In this document: positions 21,401 through 31,969 of the stretch, in pieces | Position numbering within the stretch: the stretch's first letter is position 1 | Layout: each line of letters begins with the position of its first letter | NCBI GenBank assembly: GCA_963807865.1 | Contig: CAWEDK010000012.1 | Location: 124,001-188,000 of the forward strand | Length of the DNA stretch: 64,000 nt | Direction: 5' to 3' | DNA from: VAZQ01 sp963807865 | Lineage (GTDB): Bacteria; Pseudomonadota; Alphaproteobacteria; Rhizobiales; Xanthobacteraceae | Notes under the pieces: model-generated | The model's input: only the letters and a program-made list of their open reading frames with translations | Databases searched by the model: none | What the model was told of the DNA's origin: nothing | Made by a program: the position numbers and the translations under genes

Positions 21401-24400
21401 TCGGCAATCAGCACCCAGGTCCGCGATTCTCCAAGCTCTTGCGGCGAGAGTGCCGGCGATGTCGCCAGTTGCGGACCGCATGCAACAATCACCGAATGCT
21501 GAGCACTGTCGGCCTCCGGACAATCGGCAATGCAGACCGTGCCGGTAAATCCGGCGTCCTGCAGCAAGCTCTTCCATGTTCCTTGTGAAACGCAGGGCTC
21601 GTCCTGCCGGACTTCGTCGTCGAAGAGCCACCAGCCTTTCAGTAATCCGAAGACCAGCGTAAGGCCGAGCCAGGGCCGCGTCAGCTCCACGATCGACACC
21701 ATACCGCCGGAGCCGAGTAGCGACTTGATTTGGTCGAGCGTCTTGCGCAGGTCTTTCGTGGCATGCAGGACGTCGGATGCGATGATCAGGTCGAACGAAT
21801 GCGGATCGAATCCTTGTTCGACGGGGTCACGCTCAATATCGAGCGTCCGGCATTTCAAGAACGGATACTGAGCAAACTTGTGCTGGGCGTGGGCCGTGAA
21901 GCGCGCGGAGATATCGGTGAACACGTATTCGGTGCAATGTTGCGGCAAGACTGGAAGGATAAAGCTGGTCGTTCCGCCGGTTCCGCCACCAATCTCCAGA
22001 ATCCGCAACGCTCTTCCTTTTGGCAGACGTTGCACGATCTCAACGACCGCTTTCTGCACCAACAGATTATGGAGGCGAAAAGTCGGTGAATCCTGATAGA
22101 GAACCTCCGCACTGGTCAGCGCGCCTTCCGGGAAGATGAGATTAAGCGGATCGACCTCGCCCCGAAGCACCGCCGGCAGCTTCTCCCCACAAAGTCGCAG
22201 ATGCCTCAGTTCGGTTTGACACTCCGGGAATTCGTCCCAAAGCGACTTCCAAAGGTGTTGAGGGTCCTGCGTCGAAGCAATGTCCTGTGGGGTCAGCTCC
22301 TTCAACATCAGGCGGAGCCACCGGTAGTATTGCGGCACGATACCTAATCGATCCGCAAGCTTCTCGGTCTGCAGCGCCCCATCCGCCGGTGTCCAGCCCA
22401 TTTCGCGCAATGCGCGCACAATGTAGGCGGCCGCGGTTGCCCGCGACCGGCTTTGATACTCGTTCTGAAACTGAGCACGATTGAACCGCTGGTATAGGCT
22501 CTCGCCTTCCACCTGCAGGATGGAACCCAGCACCGCCGGCGAGGGGAGGTGATTCGAGTCCCGCCCAGCGCTGGTCGCTTCCCGAGGATCGAGCTTCCAT
22601 CGATACTCGTAGAGAGTGTTGTCAAGTCTTTGCGGGCGGTGCCCACCTTGTCGGACGGTGATGCCCTGCACCTCAACGAGAGAGACGCCGGCCTCATCGA
22701 CGACTTGCAGATCTACTTTCAGTTCCGTTGGACCAATGTTCGTCACGCGGGTATGGGCGAACATGCGGGTCGATGGCGCTGTACGAAAGCGGATGCGATT
22801 GATCTTCACCGGTACGAAGATTTCACCTTTCAGGTCCCGCTCGGTCCAGGGCGCAAAAACCGCCAACATCGTTTGCAAGCAGGCATCGAAAACCGCGGGA
22901 TGCAATCGATAGTCGGAAAAATGCTGGCTCAGGGCGCTCGGGACATGGACCTCAGCCAGCATTTCCCTTTCGCCCAGCCATATTCGTTCCATCCCCTGGA
23001 ACGTCGGACCATAGCGATATCCGGAGGTTGCAAATCGGCGGTAACACTCCTCCCGATCAAACGAAACGGGACAACGCTTCTGAACTTGTGCGAGATCGAC
23101 CTCGCTTTCTTTCGATTCAGCGAGCTGCCTCACGCATCCGCGCGCGTGCATATCCCAGGAACCATCGGAAGCATCACAAACATACACTGCGAACTCGCTC
23201 GAGGCGGGATCGAGCTCCAGGCGAACGGAAGGGTGGACGGACTGATCAAGAAGCAGGAATTTTTGGAATTCGATGTCTTCCACGACGCAGGGAACTGGTC
23301 CGAAAATCTCTCGCGCCGCCGCGAGCGCCATTTCGACATATCCGGCACCCGGAAAAACGATTGAGTTGCCGATCTGATGATCCGCCAGATAACCCAAGTC
23401 CACCGAACCCAAGTCCGCTTCCCAGGACGGTTTGGGTGCCTCAAACTTAATTCCCAACAGCGGATGGACCGGTCGACTCACGCGGATGCGACGGTTCTGC
23501 TCCGACTTCGTGCCAATAGCTCTCCGCCTGAAACGGGTAGGTGGGCAGCTTGATCGCCGTCGTGCCGGCCGGGTACAGCTTGCGCCAATCGATCTCCGCA
23601 CCAAGGGTATACAGGCGGCCGAGCGAGCCCAGCAGCGCCGCTCGCTCGCGATCCGCCCGGCGCAGCGAACCCAGCGTGAGCCCTTGCGTTGCCTTTGCGC
23701 TCAAACACGCGGCAATGTCGCGCCTGAGAACGGGATGTGCACCCATCTCCAGGAATACCCTGTGCCCCGATTTAATGACGCTTCCCAGCGTGTCGCTAAA
23801 GAGCACGGGCTCCCGGACATTCCGATACCAGTACCTCGCATCCAACTCATGCCCCACCAGCGCCGTGCCGGTCACCGTTGAGAAGAACGGCGTCGATGCC
23901 GGCCGCGGCCGGATATCGTGCAAGCACTCCAACAGTTCCTTTTCGAGTTGGTCCATCTTTGGACTGTGATAAGGCACGTCGACCTGCAAGACGCGGCTGA
24001 AGACATCCGCAGCATTGAGCGCCTTATCAATTTCGGCGAGGATCGCGGCATCGCCGGAAAGGGTGACCGAACGGGCACCGTTGATGGCGGCTATCGAAAT
24101 GGCTCGCGGATGTTGTTCGACGAGGCGCGCGGCCTCCTCGCTGGACATCCCAATCGCCAGCATTGCCCCCTGCCCGGCCGCGCGGTGTTGCAGGCGGCTG
24201 CGATGAAAAACAACTCGAACAGCGTCCTCCAGCGAAAGCGCGCCGGCAATGTACGCCGCCGCCATTTCACCTGCGCTATGACCCAAGACCGCGGCGGGTT
24301 CGACGCCCCATGATCGCCATAGCGCCGCCAGCCCAACCTGCAGCGCAAAAATTGCTGGTTGCCCGAATTGGGTCCCTTGCAGCTGCGAACTCTGCTCGTC

Positions 24401-26170
24401 GGCTGTCAGCTTCTCCAGCAATGACCAGCCGGCGAGCGAGGCAAACAGGTCGCTCACCTCCTCGATGGCTCGGCGGTAAACCGGCTCTTCGGACAGCAGC
24501 TCGCGCCCCATTGCCCACCATTGCTGGCCCATGCCCGAGCACACGAAGACAGGCTGCAGCGGCATGTTGGACGCGCGACCACTCGAGCAGTTGGCGCGCT
24601 GTTCTTCTCGAAGATACCCCTCGATTTGATCCACGAGCTCGGCATGATCATGCGCGACGAGTGCAAGCCGGAAATCATGATGGGAACGCTTCATGCTTGC
24701 CGAGAAACAGATGTCGCGGAGAGCCTCGCGCTTCAAGCCACCCTGCTTGCGGAGCGCATTCAGATAAGACCGTGCCAGATCGGGCAACGCGGCTGCGCTG
24801 CGCGCCGAGATTGGCAGCACCCATGCACGACCCTCGGAGGGTTCGGCGCGAGCAGCACGATCGGCCCCGGGCGCCGCTTCCAGAATGACGTGTCCGTTCG
24901 TACCGCCGAAACCGAAGCCATTCACGCCGGCACGCGGCGGCTGCCCGTAGGTTTCGGGCCACGGCGCCAGTTGCTGCGCAACGTGCAATCGCAAATCGTC
25001 GAAGGCGATCTGCGGGTTCGGATTTTCAAAATGAATATTAGCCGGAATCCGGCGGTGTCGCAGACAGAGTGCCGTCTTGATGAGTCCCGCGATGCCTGCA
25101 GCCGCTTCCAGGTGACCCACATTGCTCTTGATCGAGCCGATCACGCAATGGTCCCCGCTCTTTCGGGCTTTGCCATAGACCGCCCCGAGCGCCGCGGCCT
25201 CGATGGGATCGCCTACCGGGGTTCCAGTCCCGTGAGCCTCCACGTATTGCACGGTCTCCGGCGGAATATCCGCCAGCCGCAAGGCGTCGACGATGTTTGC
25301 TTCTTGAGACACTTGGTTGGGAAGCGAGATGCCGGCGGTGCGGCCATCTTGGTTCACCGCTGTCGCGCGGATGACGGCGTAAATCGGATCGCCGTCGGCC
25401 AACGCACGCGCTAGTGGCTTGAGAATAACGACGCCGGCACCTTCACCGCGCACATATCCGTTGGCACGAGAATCGAAACTCTTGCAGCGACCGTCAGGCG
25501 AAAGCATGGAGGCTTTGGAGAATCCGATGGTGACCTCGGGCTGTACCAGCACATTCACCCCGCCCACGAATGCCAGTTCGCTCTCTCCATTCCAGATGCT
25601 GCGACAAGCCAAATGGGTGGCGACAAGCGACGACGAGCAAGCCGTGTCGACGGCGAGACTGGCCCCGACAAGATTGAAAAAATAGGAGATCCGGTTGGCG
25701 GCTATGCACAGCGCGGTACCGACATTGGTGTACGCGTCGATCGAGGCGCGCTCCTCCGATTTGACCTGCAGGAAGCTGTAATCCCAAGTGGAGATTCCGA
25801 TGTAGACACTCGCCCGTCTGCCTGACAAAGAGGCCAGGGTCAGGCCGGCGTCCTCGACGGCCTGATAGGCGACCTCAAGCAGCAATCGTTGCTGGGGATC
25901 CGCGTGCGCGGCCTCTCGAGGGTTGATCCCGAAGAACTCCGCGTCAAATTCATCGATCTTATCCAGAAATCCGCCACGGCGCGTAATCATTCGCCCTGGC
26001 TGGGCAGGATCCGGATGATATAGTGCCGGCAAATGCCAGCGATCTTCGGGGACTTCGACGACGCCGTCGACGCCATCCACCAGCAGCTTCCACAAGTCGT
26101 CGGTGTTTCTTACCCCGCCAGGAAATCGACAACCAATACCAATTATTGCGATCGGTTCGACAGGATTCAT
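18490..26170 (-). CDS. Type I highly reducing polyketide synthase, KS-AT-DH-cMT-ER-KR-ACP (frameshifted near 23505)
   Basis: A one-module PKS. The first frame holds KS (active-site Cys in DTACSSS, His in EAHGTGT and SNVGHLEAAAG) and AT (GHSAGEMAAAY). The second frame holds DH (HPLLG and LADHQIGNSIVFPGAGY), a C-methyltransferase with ILEIGGGTGGTT, ER with LIHSGTGGVGLAA, KR with TGGLGGFGLA and the SSFASIVGNAGQANY catalytic region, and ACP with the phosphopantetheine serine in LGIDSLIAVE. Frames join after YWHEVG, where homology moves to SEQNRRIRV, giving about 2,560 residues. The domain order is that of iterative fungal highly reducing PKSs. ATG at 26170 is preferred (GGAAGG upstream) over 26194. 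No thioesterase follows; release is probably by the coupled downstream fusion enzyme. Substrate of the AT is not determined here. Confidence 0.9.
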
Positions 26171-26440
26171 GAGGCCTTCCGCCCTTTCAATCATGTAGAA
26201 TGCAAGCCTGCAACGGCGACGTCAATCGCTTCTTCCTTGCCACAACGTGCGGGGGATTGTTGACGCTTGTTGGCAAAGCCGTCCCACGAAAAATGGGCAC
26301 CTACTGCTTTTAAGTTGGACTGCTTGGAACCCAAGTTCCCGATGACAAATTTATTTCTTTTTGACATCGTCAGGGCCATTTGTCGTCACCCGACAACCAG
26401 TGGCCATCAATCCTCTGCTCAAACGAATGAGGGCAGCTGT

Positions 26441-28474
26441 TCAGGTCGAAAGGGCCTTGGCCAAGGCTCGAACCGTTGAAGCTTCGGACAGAAATAATTC
26501 CGGAAGCGGTTTGCCAGTGAGCCGCTGAATCTCCACAAGCAGGTCCATCGCAAGCAGCGAATTTCCACCCTTGCCGAAAAAATCATCATCAATGGACAGA
26601 TTTTCGACCTTCAGAATCCTTTTCCAGATCAACAGCAGCTCCGCCTGCAAGCGCGCTTCCGACAGCACCGGCATATCGGAAGTGGTTTCGTGCTGTTGAA
26701 TCCGGAACGCCGGGCGGGAAATTTGTTTTGGCGACCAGCCGAGAATGGAGATGCGACGCGGCACCCAATATGCCGCGAGTTGTTTGAGCTTCTGCCAAAA
26801 TTGGAAATGCTGCACGTCCGGTGGCGCATCCCGCGGCACAGACTCCCGCGCGACGACCTCGTTCAACCGAGACCGCTGTACCTTGCCGGTGATTCCTCTG
26901 GGCAAACGATCGACGATAGAGATCCGACGAGGGACCTTGAACGTGGCGAGCTGCTCGCCGAGAAACGCGCGCAACTCGTCGGACGTAACCTTCGCGCCCG
27001 GCCGCAGAACGACCGCCGCGGCAACATCCTCACCTAAGCGCGCGTGCGGGACGGCATAAGCGGCGGCTTCCGCCACCGCCGGGTGGCGGACAAGCGCATG
27101 ATCAATCTCGAGCGGCGCGATCTTCTCGGCGCCTCGATTGATGAGCTCCCTTTTGCGAGCGTGCAGCGATAGGAAGCCTTGTTCATCGAGGCTGCCGATA
27201 TCGCCTGTCCGATACCAGCCGTCGACGAACACCAACTGGTTGAGTTCGGGTGCATTGAGATAGCCCGACATCACGCTCGGGCCCTTCACCAGTATTTCAC
27301 CCTGCTCGCCCGCGGCTACCGGCCGTCCATCTTCGCCGACGATCTCGACGATATCGGGCCATGGAATGCCGCACGTGCCCGGCTTGCAGGGCCCCGGCGG
27401 CGGCAGGTTTGAGGAAATCTGCGCGGTCTCGCTGGAGCCGTAGTGCTCAAGGATCGGAATGCCCAGCACGCTCTGCAGACCTTCCTGCACATCCTTGGGA
27501 AGCCGGGCACCGGCAGACGAAGCAAGTCGTAGAGAATGCATGGTCCGCGCGTCGGGTCGCAACTGGGCTTTCTCGAGCACGGCGAGATGGAGGGTCGGGC
27601 CGGCCGAATACCATGTCGGTCGCAGGGTTCCGAACCATTCGGAAAGCTCTACGCTTAACGAATTGGCGGGAAATGCCACGCTGCCGCCCGTGAGCAGCGG
27701 CGGCAGCACCGTCGTCGTAAGGGCGTGGGAATAGTAAACCGGCGACACGTTCAAGCACCGGTCCTGCGGTGTCAGCCCAAACCAAGTCTGCACTCTCTTA
27801 GCTGAAGCCAGCACATTGCGATGGCTGAAGGGAACCAGATTCGATTCGCCGGTGGTGCCTGACGTGTGGAGAATGAACGCGGGCGCATCCGCATCAGGAT
27901 CATCCAGTGGATACGCCGAACCGACACGGGGCGCCGAAAGGCGCAGGCCGAGCTTGCCAGGTTGCACGGGAGTCGCTTCGACAATAGGGAGGCCGAGCTT
28001 CTCCGCGACCTGCCGGACCGCCGCTCCGCCGCCATGAAGCACGATCACAGCGTTCGGACGGAGAACGAGCAAACATTTCTCGACTTCCGCGATGGTCAGC
28101 TTGGGATCGAGCGGGACCGCTGCGGCCGAGCAGGCAACGGTGGCGATAGTCCAAGCGGCCTCCGCACTATTGGCGATGCCGACTGCGATCCGAGCATCGC
28201 GATCGAACCCAGCCTGGCGCAAGCATGTGCGGACTTCGTTGATCTGCTGCTGCAGTTCTCGATAAGACAGGGGGGCGAATTCATTACCTACAATAGCCGG
28301 CTCTTGCGGACGAAGCTCGGCCTGGGTTCTGATCACCGCGCCGATCGTAGGCGACTCGGTCGCTTGATCGCCCTTATCGGAGGCGGCGGCCCGGCGATCG
28401 ATCCGCGGCGGATCGGAGCGAGTGCGCTGACGCTCAACATCGTTCGCAGAAGCTTCTGCGCCAAGGTCGCTCAT
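26441..28474 (-). CDS. AMP-dependent acyl/aryl ligase fused to a carrier domain
   Basis: Adenylate-forming enzyme with the core motifs LHTSGTTGESNLVPFSH, EHYGSSETAQ, WYRTGD and the catalytic lysine in GITGKVQR, followed by a linker rich in aromatic residues and a C-terminal carrier domain with the phosphopantetheine serine in FFGKGGNSLLAMDL. It activates a carboxylic acid and loads it onto its own carrier. There is no condensation domain. In this cluster the aminohydroxybenzoate made by the aldolase/DHQ-synthase-II pair is the obvious candidate substrate, which is inference. Starts at 28474, 28522 and further upstream are all possible; none has a strong ribosome site. It lies between the GNAT-like pair and the PKS on the same strand, about 270 bases upstream of the PKS. 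Confidence 0.85.
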   Translation of the reverse strand: MSDLGAEASANDVERQRTRSDPPRIDRRAAASDKGDQATESPTIGAVIRTQAELRPQEPAIVGNEFAPLSYRELQQQINEVRTCLRQAGFDRDARIAVGIANSAEAAWTIATVACSAAAVPLDPKLTIAEVEKCLLVLRPNAVIVLHGGGAAVRQVAEKLGLPIVEATPVQPGKLGLRLSAPRVGSAYPLDDPDADAPAFILHTSGTTGESNLVPFSHRNVLASAKRVQTWFGLTPQDRCLNVSPVYYSHALTTTVLPPLLTGGSVAFPANSLSVELSEWFGTLRPTWYSAGPTLHLAVLEKAQLRPDARTMHSLRLASSAGARLPKDVQEGLQSVLGIPILEHYGSSETAQISSNLPPPGPCKPGTCGIPWPDIVEIVGEDGRPVAAGEQGEILVKGPSVMSGYLNAPELNQLVFVDGWYRTGDIGSLDEQGFLSLHARKRELINRGAEKIAPLEIDHALVRHPAVAEAAAYAVPHARLGEDVAAAVVLRPGAKVTSDELRAFLGEQLATFKVPRRISIVDRLPRGITGKVQRSRLNEVVARESVPRDAPPDVQHFQFWQKLKQLAAYWVPRRISILGWSPKQISRPAFRIQQHETTSDMPVLSEARLQAELLLIWKRILKVENLSIDDDFFGKGGNSLLAMDLLVEIQRLTGKPLPELFLSEASTVRALAKALST

Positions 28475-28660
28475 GCCAATACCCACCCAAAAGCTCGAAC
28501 TCTGGCTCCAAAAAGCGCTCATGTCCGAATATTCACGCCTTAGGTCATTTTTTATGTCAGGAAATTTATCCCGGCCAATCGACCGGCGCAACCCGCGAGC
28601 AGGTTGTCGTAGCAAGTGACAGCAGCCGGATCGACCCTGACATCATCAACAAGGTGAGCA

Positions 28661-29728
28661 TCAGGTAAGCACGAAGCTCCAACTCCGCGGCGTCGGCGGT
28701 GAAACCCCGCCAGGCGTCACGTGAACACCGATATAGAAATCGTCCGACACCGGCACGAAAAGGTTTGCCAGCAACGCCGCCTGCGGCATCATCGCACAAC
28801 GCGGCGCGACCACGGCATGCACTCCGGTGTCGCGCAGAAGGTGGCAGAGATGGGCAACGAACCTCAGACGGTCATTGCCGGCGAGATTATCGTCGGCCCA
28901 GAGGTCCAACAACGCCGCGCGAACTGGATCTCGTCCCTGCATCATGAGCAGATGATAGTGCGCCAACCCCAACACGCGCCCCTCGCGCTCGAATACCAGG
29001 GTGCCGGACGTAGGATTCGACAACAGGTACGATAATTCTTCCGGCGGCCAGACGAGAGCAAAATCGACACCGGCCGAGGCCTTGTCGAGGATTTGAACGC
29101 ACCGCTCCAGGTCACCGGCGCGGTAAGGTCGCACATGCGGATCATATCCATAAGGAATCGCACCGAGCAACGGACCGAGCGCGCGACTGGCCATCCGTTC
29201 CCAGGCCCGGATGCCCGACTGCGCCATGACCTGTGGCGACAAAAACTTGGCTAAGTAACTCCCTCGAAACAGGAAGCGGAAGTTCTCCAGAAACGTCTCT
29301 GCGTATTTTGTCCAGAAGCGGTAGGAAGCCGACGTCGCATCGCCGAGGACCATTCCGGTGGTTATTGCAATTCCGCGTTCCTCATTGCATCGACGAAGGT
29401 GCTGAACGAGAGGCAATGCAACGCGACGATGATCCGGATCCACGGTGAACACGCTCGAAAGCGAGGCCGGGAAGACGGAGCCTAAAGTGCGCAAGGGAGA
29501 CGGAGCGGAAAATATGGTGCCGACGAGTTTGGTGCCTTCGTAGGCGACCGGACACACTGCGTTGCTTCCCGGTCCGAATCGCCAACGCAGATACTCTACG
29601 TCCGGAATCGGAACCCAAAGTTTCCCGCGATATTCCGGAATCCAGACCCGGCGCATCAGCTCGGCGACATCCTCGAAATCGCCGCAGTAGGACCTGATTT
29701 CGACGGCTGCCATGAGGTCCCCATTCAC
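28661..29728 (-). CDS. GNAT-like N-acyltransferase, copy 1
   Basis: About 355 residues, with a GNAT-like N-terminal half (VAYEGTKLVGTIFSAPS, then the acyl-CoA-binding-like FTVDPDHRRVALPLVQHL) and a second related half after FDYAL-type segments (LERCVQILDKASAGVD; VLGLAHYHLLMMQ). It is a tandem paralogue of the next gene upstream in the operon. GTG at 29728 begins the frame; the ATG at 29713 after GGGGACCTC is an equal candidate. In this cluster the likely job is acyl transfer to an amine, for example joining a carrier-bound aromatic acid to the polyketide amine. That role is inferred from context; family members include acetyl-, aminoacyl- and long-chain acyl-transferases. Confidence 0.7.
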   Translation of the reverse strand: MNGDLMAAVEIRSYCGDFEDVAELMRRVWIPEYRGKLWVPIPDVEYLRWRFGPGSNAVCPVAYEGTKLVGTIFSAPSPLRTLGSVFPASLSSVFTVDPDHRRVALPLVQHLRRCNEERGIAITTGMVLGDATSASYRFWTKYAETFLENFRFLFRGSYLAKFLSPQVMAQSGIRAWERMASRALGPLLGAIPYGYDPHVRPYRAGDLERCVQILDKASAGVDFALVWPPEELSYLLSNPTSGTLVFEREGRVLGLAHYHLLMMQGRDPVRAALLDLWADDNLAGNDRLRFVAHLCHLLRDTGVHAVVAPRCAMMPQAALLANLFVPVSDDFYIGVHVTPGGVSPPTPRSWSFVLT

Positions 29729-29794
29729 ACTCTGATACTGTCACACACTGATGAAGCGCCTAGGGCTGCACTCTGCGCTAGATCAGCTTTGCCC

Positions 29795-29877
29795 CATGGT
29801 CACATGACCAGCAACCCCCAAGTCTTGGGTACCGTCAGCGGAGTCGCGTTCGGCGTCAACATCGCTCCGAGGTGCCA
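29795..29877 (-). repeat. Dispersed repeat, copy A: 3' end of GNAT copy 2
   Basis: About 80 bases at the end of the second GNAT-like gene are closely similar to 31083-31165 at the end of the methyltransferase gene, including the shared segments GTCACATGACCA, GTCAGCGGAG and the spaced GTCAA...GTCGCTCCG-like stretch. Beyond this block the flanks do not match. Confidence 0.7.
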
Positions 29878-30871
29878 GGGCGCAGGAATCGGCGCAAAAA
29901 GATTCGCCACGAACGCCGAGGCCGGCATCATCGCGGAGCGCTGGGCAACCACAAGATGGACGCCTTTCTGGCGCAGGTGATCGCAGACGTGGCCAAGCAG
30001 CCTCGCGCGCTGCACGCCCGCGAGGCCGTCATCGGCCCACAAGGCGATCACCGCTGCGAGAATCCTTTCTCGCCCGTGCATGGCGGCGCAATAGTAATTC
30101 ACCATCCCCTGAACACTTCCATCGCGTTCAAAGATCCAGGTTCCGCCTGCTGGACACTCCAATTGGCGGGTCAGCTGCGTCGGCGTCAACAGCATGGCCC
30201 AATCAAAACTGTCTGATGCCCTGCCGAGAATTTGGGCACACTGCTCAAGATCCGCTGGACGGTAAGGCCGGACGTTCGGATCAGGTCCAAACGGGGTTAG
30301 AGGCAGCAGCGGGTGCAGGGCACGGCCAGTCAGCCGTTCCCAAGGCTTGATGCCGGCCCGTGCGAGTAACTCCGGCGCCAGCCACTTGGCCCAGTAACCA
30401 ATCGGGAACAAGAATTTGAAGTTTTGAGGAAACGCTTGGGCGTACTTGATCCAGAAGCGATAGGAAGGCGTCATTGGATCGCGGAAAACTGTCGAGAGGG
30501 AAAATGATATTCCGCGCTCCGCGTCGCGCCGACGAAGCCGCTCGACAAGAGTGCAGCGCGAGGCGCGGATGGTCCGGATCCACGGTGAATCCGGAAGCCA
30601 GCCCGATCGGGTGAACCGTAGATCCGATACGCAAGGAATACGGGATGGAAAACACGCCACCGACGAGTTTCGACCCCTTATAGGCAACATGACAAAGCGC
30701 GCCGCTTTCAGGCCCCAGTTGCCAGCGAAAAAAATCAGCATCCGGTACCGTCAACCACATCTTTTCCGCGTATTGCGATAGCCAAATCCGTTGCCAGAAT
30801 TCGCTGAAGTCCTCATAGTCACCGCAATAGTCCCGAATTTCGACGGCCGCCATGTGGTCACCATTCGCCAT
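29800..30871 (-). CDS. GNAT-like N-acyltransferase, copy 2 (frameshifted near 30560)
   Basis: Paralogue of copy 1: both start with MAAVEIRxYCGDxED and keep VAYxGxKLVGxxFS, VDPDH, SYRFWxKYA, and the IKPWERL / IRAWERM segments. The first frame runs to VDPDHPRLALHS; homology then continues in another frame with TLVERLRRRDAERGISF to the C-terminal GAMLTPNATPLT. One indel near 30560 restores about 356 residues. The last 80 bases share clear DNA similarity with the end of the methyltransferase gene upstream. Tandem copies could act on two different amines or acyl donors, or one could be non-functional. Confidence 0.7.
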
Positions 30872-30987
30872 AGTAGTGCGTGGTCGAGAATATTGCGCAT
30901 GCCGAAGCGGCTACCGAGAAGCATCCTGAGCCACACAACCTCAAGGAGGCACGAGTCGACGATATGTGAGGGATCGCGCGGACGACC

Positions 30988-31824
30988 TCATGGCCCACGG
31001 CGCATTTCCAGTACGCATCGATTGGCTTTCGACGACTGTCGATTTGGAGTTCGCTTTTCCCATGCTCTGCGTAGGCATGCCCCAGGGTCACATGACCAAG
31101 AGAGCCCCAAGTTTGTGGACAATGTCAGCGGAGCCGCGGCGGGCGTCAAGGTCGCTCCGCGGCGCCGCGTAACGCTTCGAAATACGCGAATGAGCCGGAG
31201 ACCTCGAGGCGCGGTCTGGGCGAGGCCGGCCGCAGCGAGCCAATGCGCCAGATCATCCACGGTCCCGCCAGGACCGAAAGCACCGGTCCCCGGCCGCATG
31301 AAGAGGCGCTGCCGCAGGCTTGGGCCACGGCAAATCATCGCGCCGATCAGGCGCCCGCCAGGACGCAGGCAGCGGGTGATCTCGCGAACGGCGGCGTCCG
31401 GGTGCGGCATACAGTGCAGGCCCCAGTAAGAAAGGAACAGATCGACGCTGCTGTCTTCGATCGGCATTCGCTCTGCGTCGCCCTCGACGAACTCGATCTG
31501 GTCAAGTCCGAACGAGCGGGCACGGGAGCGTGCTCGCTCCAGCATGAGCGGTGACAAATCAAGCGCCACGTAGCGCACCCGTTGGTGCGGCGATAGCGCT
31601 GAAAACGCGACGCCGGCCCCGCAGGGCGCATCTACTACAAGCGCTCCCGCGGGGAGTTCCCCTATGGCACGCATACTTTCATAGAAGGGCTTCGAGTCGC
31701 CTCCCCAGAGCACCATGCCAACGGCACGCCCCAACCACGGCTTCTCCATCCAGAACGAGTAGGCACGACCGAAGGCGCCGTCAAAGCTCGCGCGGTTGCG
31801 CGATTGAACCTCGTCCTTTGGCAC
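30988..31824 (-). CDS. Class I SAM-dependent methyltransferase with a GNAT-derived C-terminal tail
   Basis: SAM-binding Rossmann methyltransferase: motif I VVDAPCGAGVAFSAL, the acidic loop in YVALDLSPLMLERAR, FVEGDAERMPIEDSSVDL, and YWGLHCMPHPDAAVREI, as in UbiE/MenG-like small-molecule methyltransferases. The catalytic core ends near SVTRRR. The next 20 residues, GATLTPAAAPLTL and following, copy the C-terminus of the neighbouring GNAT-like protein (GAMLTPNATPLT), and the DNA is also similar. Relative to that gene the block is two bases longer, so the shared stop is skipped and about 35 further residues are read. Start is GTG at 31824. Likely role is O-, N- or C-methylation of the cluster product. 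Confidence 0.8.
   Translation of the reverse strand: MPKDEVQSRNRASFDGAFGRAYSFWMEKPWLGRAVGMVLWGGDSKPFYESMRAIGELPAGALVVDAPCGAGVAFSALSPHQRVRYVALDLSPLMLERARSRARSFGLDQIEFVEGDAERMPIEDSSVDLFLSYWGLHCMPHPDAAVREITRCLRPGGRLIGAMICRGPSLRQRLFMRPGTGAFGPGGTVDDLAHWLAAAGLAQTAPRGLRLIRVFRSVTRRRGATLTPAAAPLTLSTNLGLSWSCDPGACLRRAWEKRTPNRQSSKANRCVLEMRRGP
31083..31165 (-). repeat. Dispersed repeat, copy B: 3' end of methyltransferase gene
   Basis: This block matches 29795-29877 over about 80 bases. In copy A it encodes the last residues and stop of the GNAT-like gene. Here a two-base length difference shifts the frame past that stop (TGA at 31090-31088). It looks like the remnant of a third GNAT gene copy or a gene-conversion tract. 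Confidence 0.7.
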
Positions 31825-31969
31825 GTTGCTCGCCCTCCTATGGCTGCACTACGCGTCGGCAACCGCCGGGTTGAAGTGCCCGACGCGACCGGAGACGCGG
31901 CCCTCGCTCCGATGGTTGGGAATATATGAAACTGGAATCCGCCGGAAATTCGCAAGTGGCACAACGCTA

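Noticed and set aside
23447..23604. Two separate PKS proteins (KS-AT and DH-to-ACP) rather than one
   Set aside because: The overlap has no ribosome site for the second frame, and the joined sequence restores the normal AT-DH linker; frameshift is the simpler explanation.
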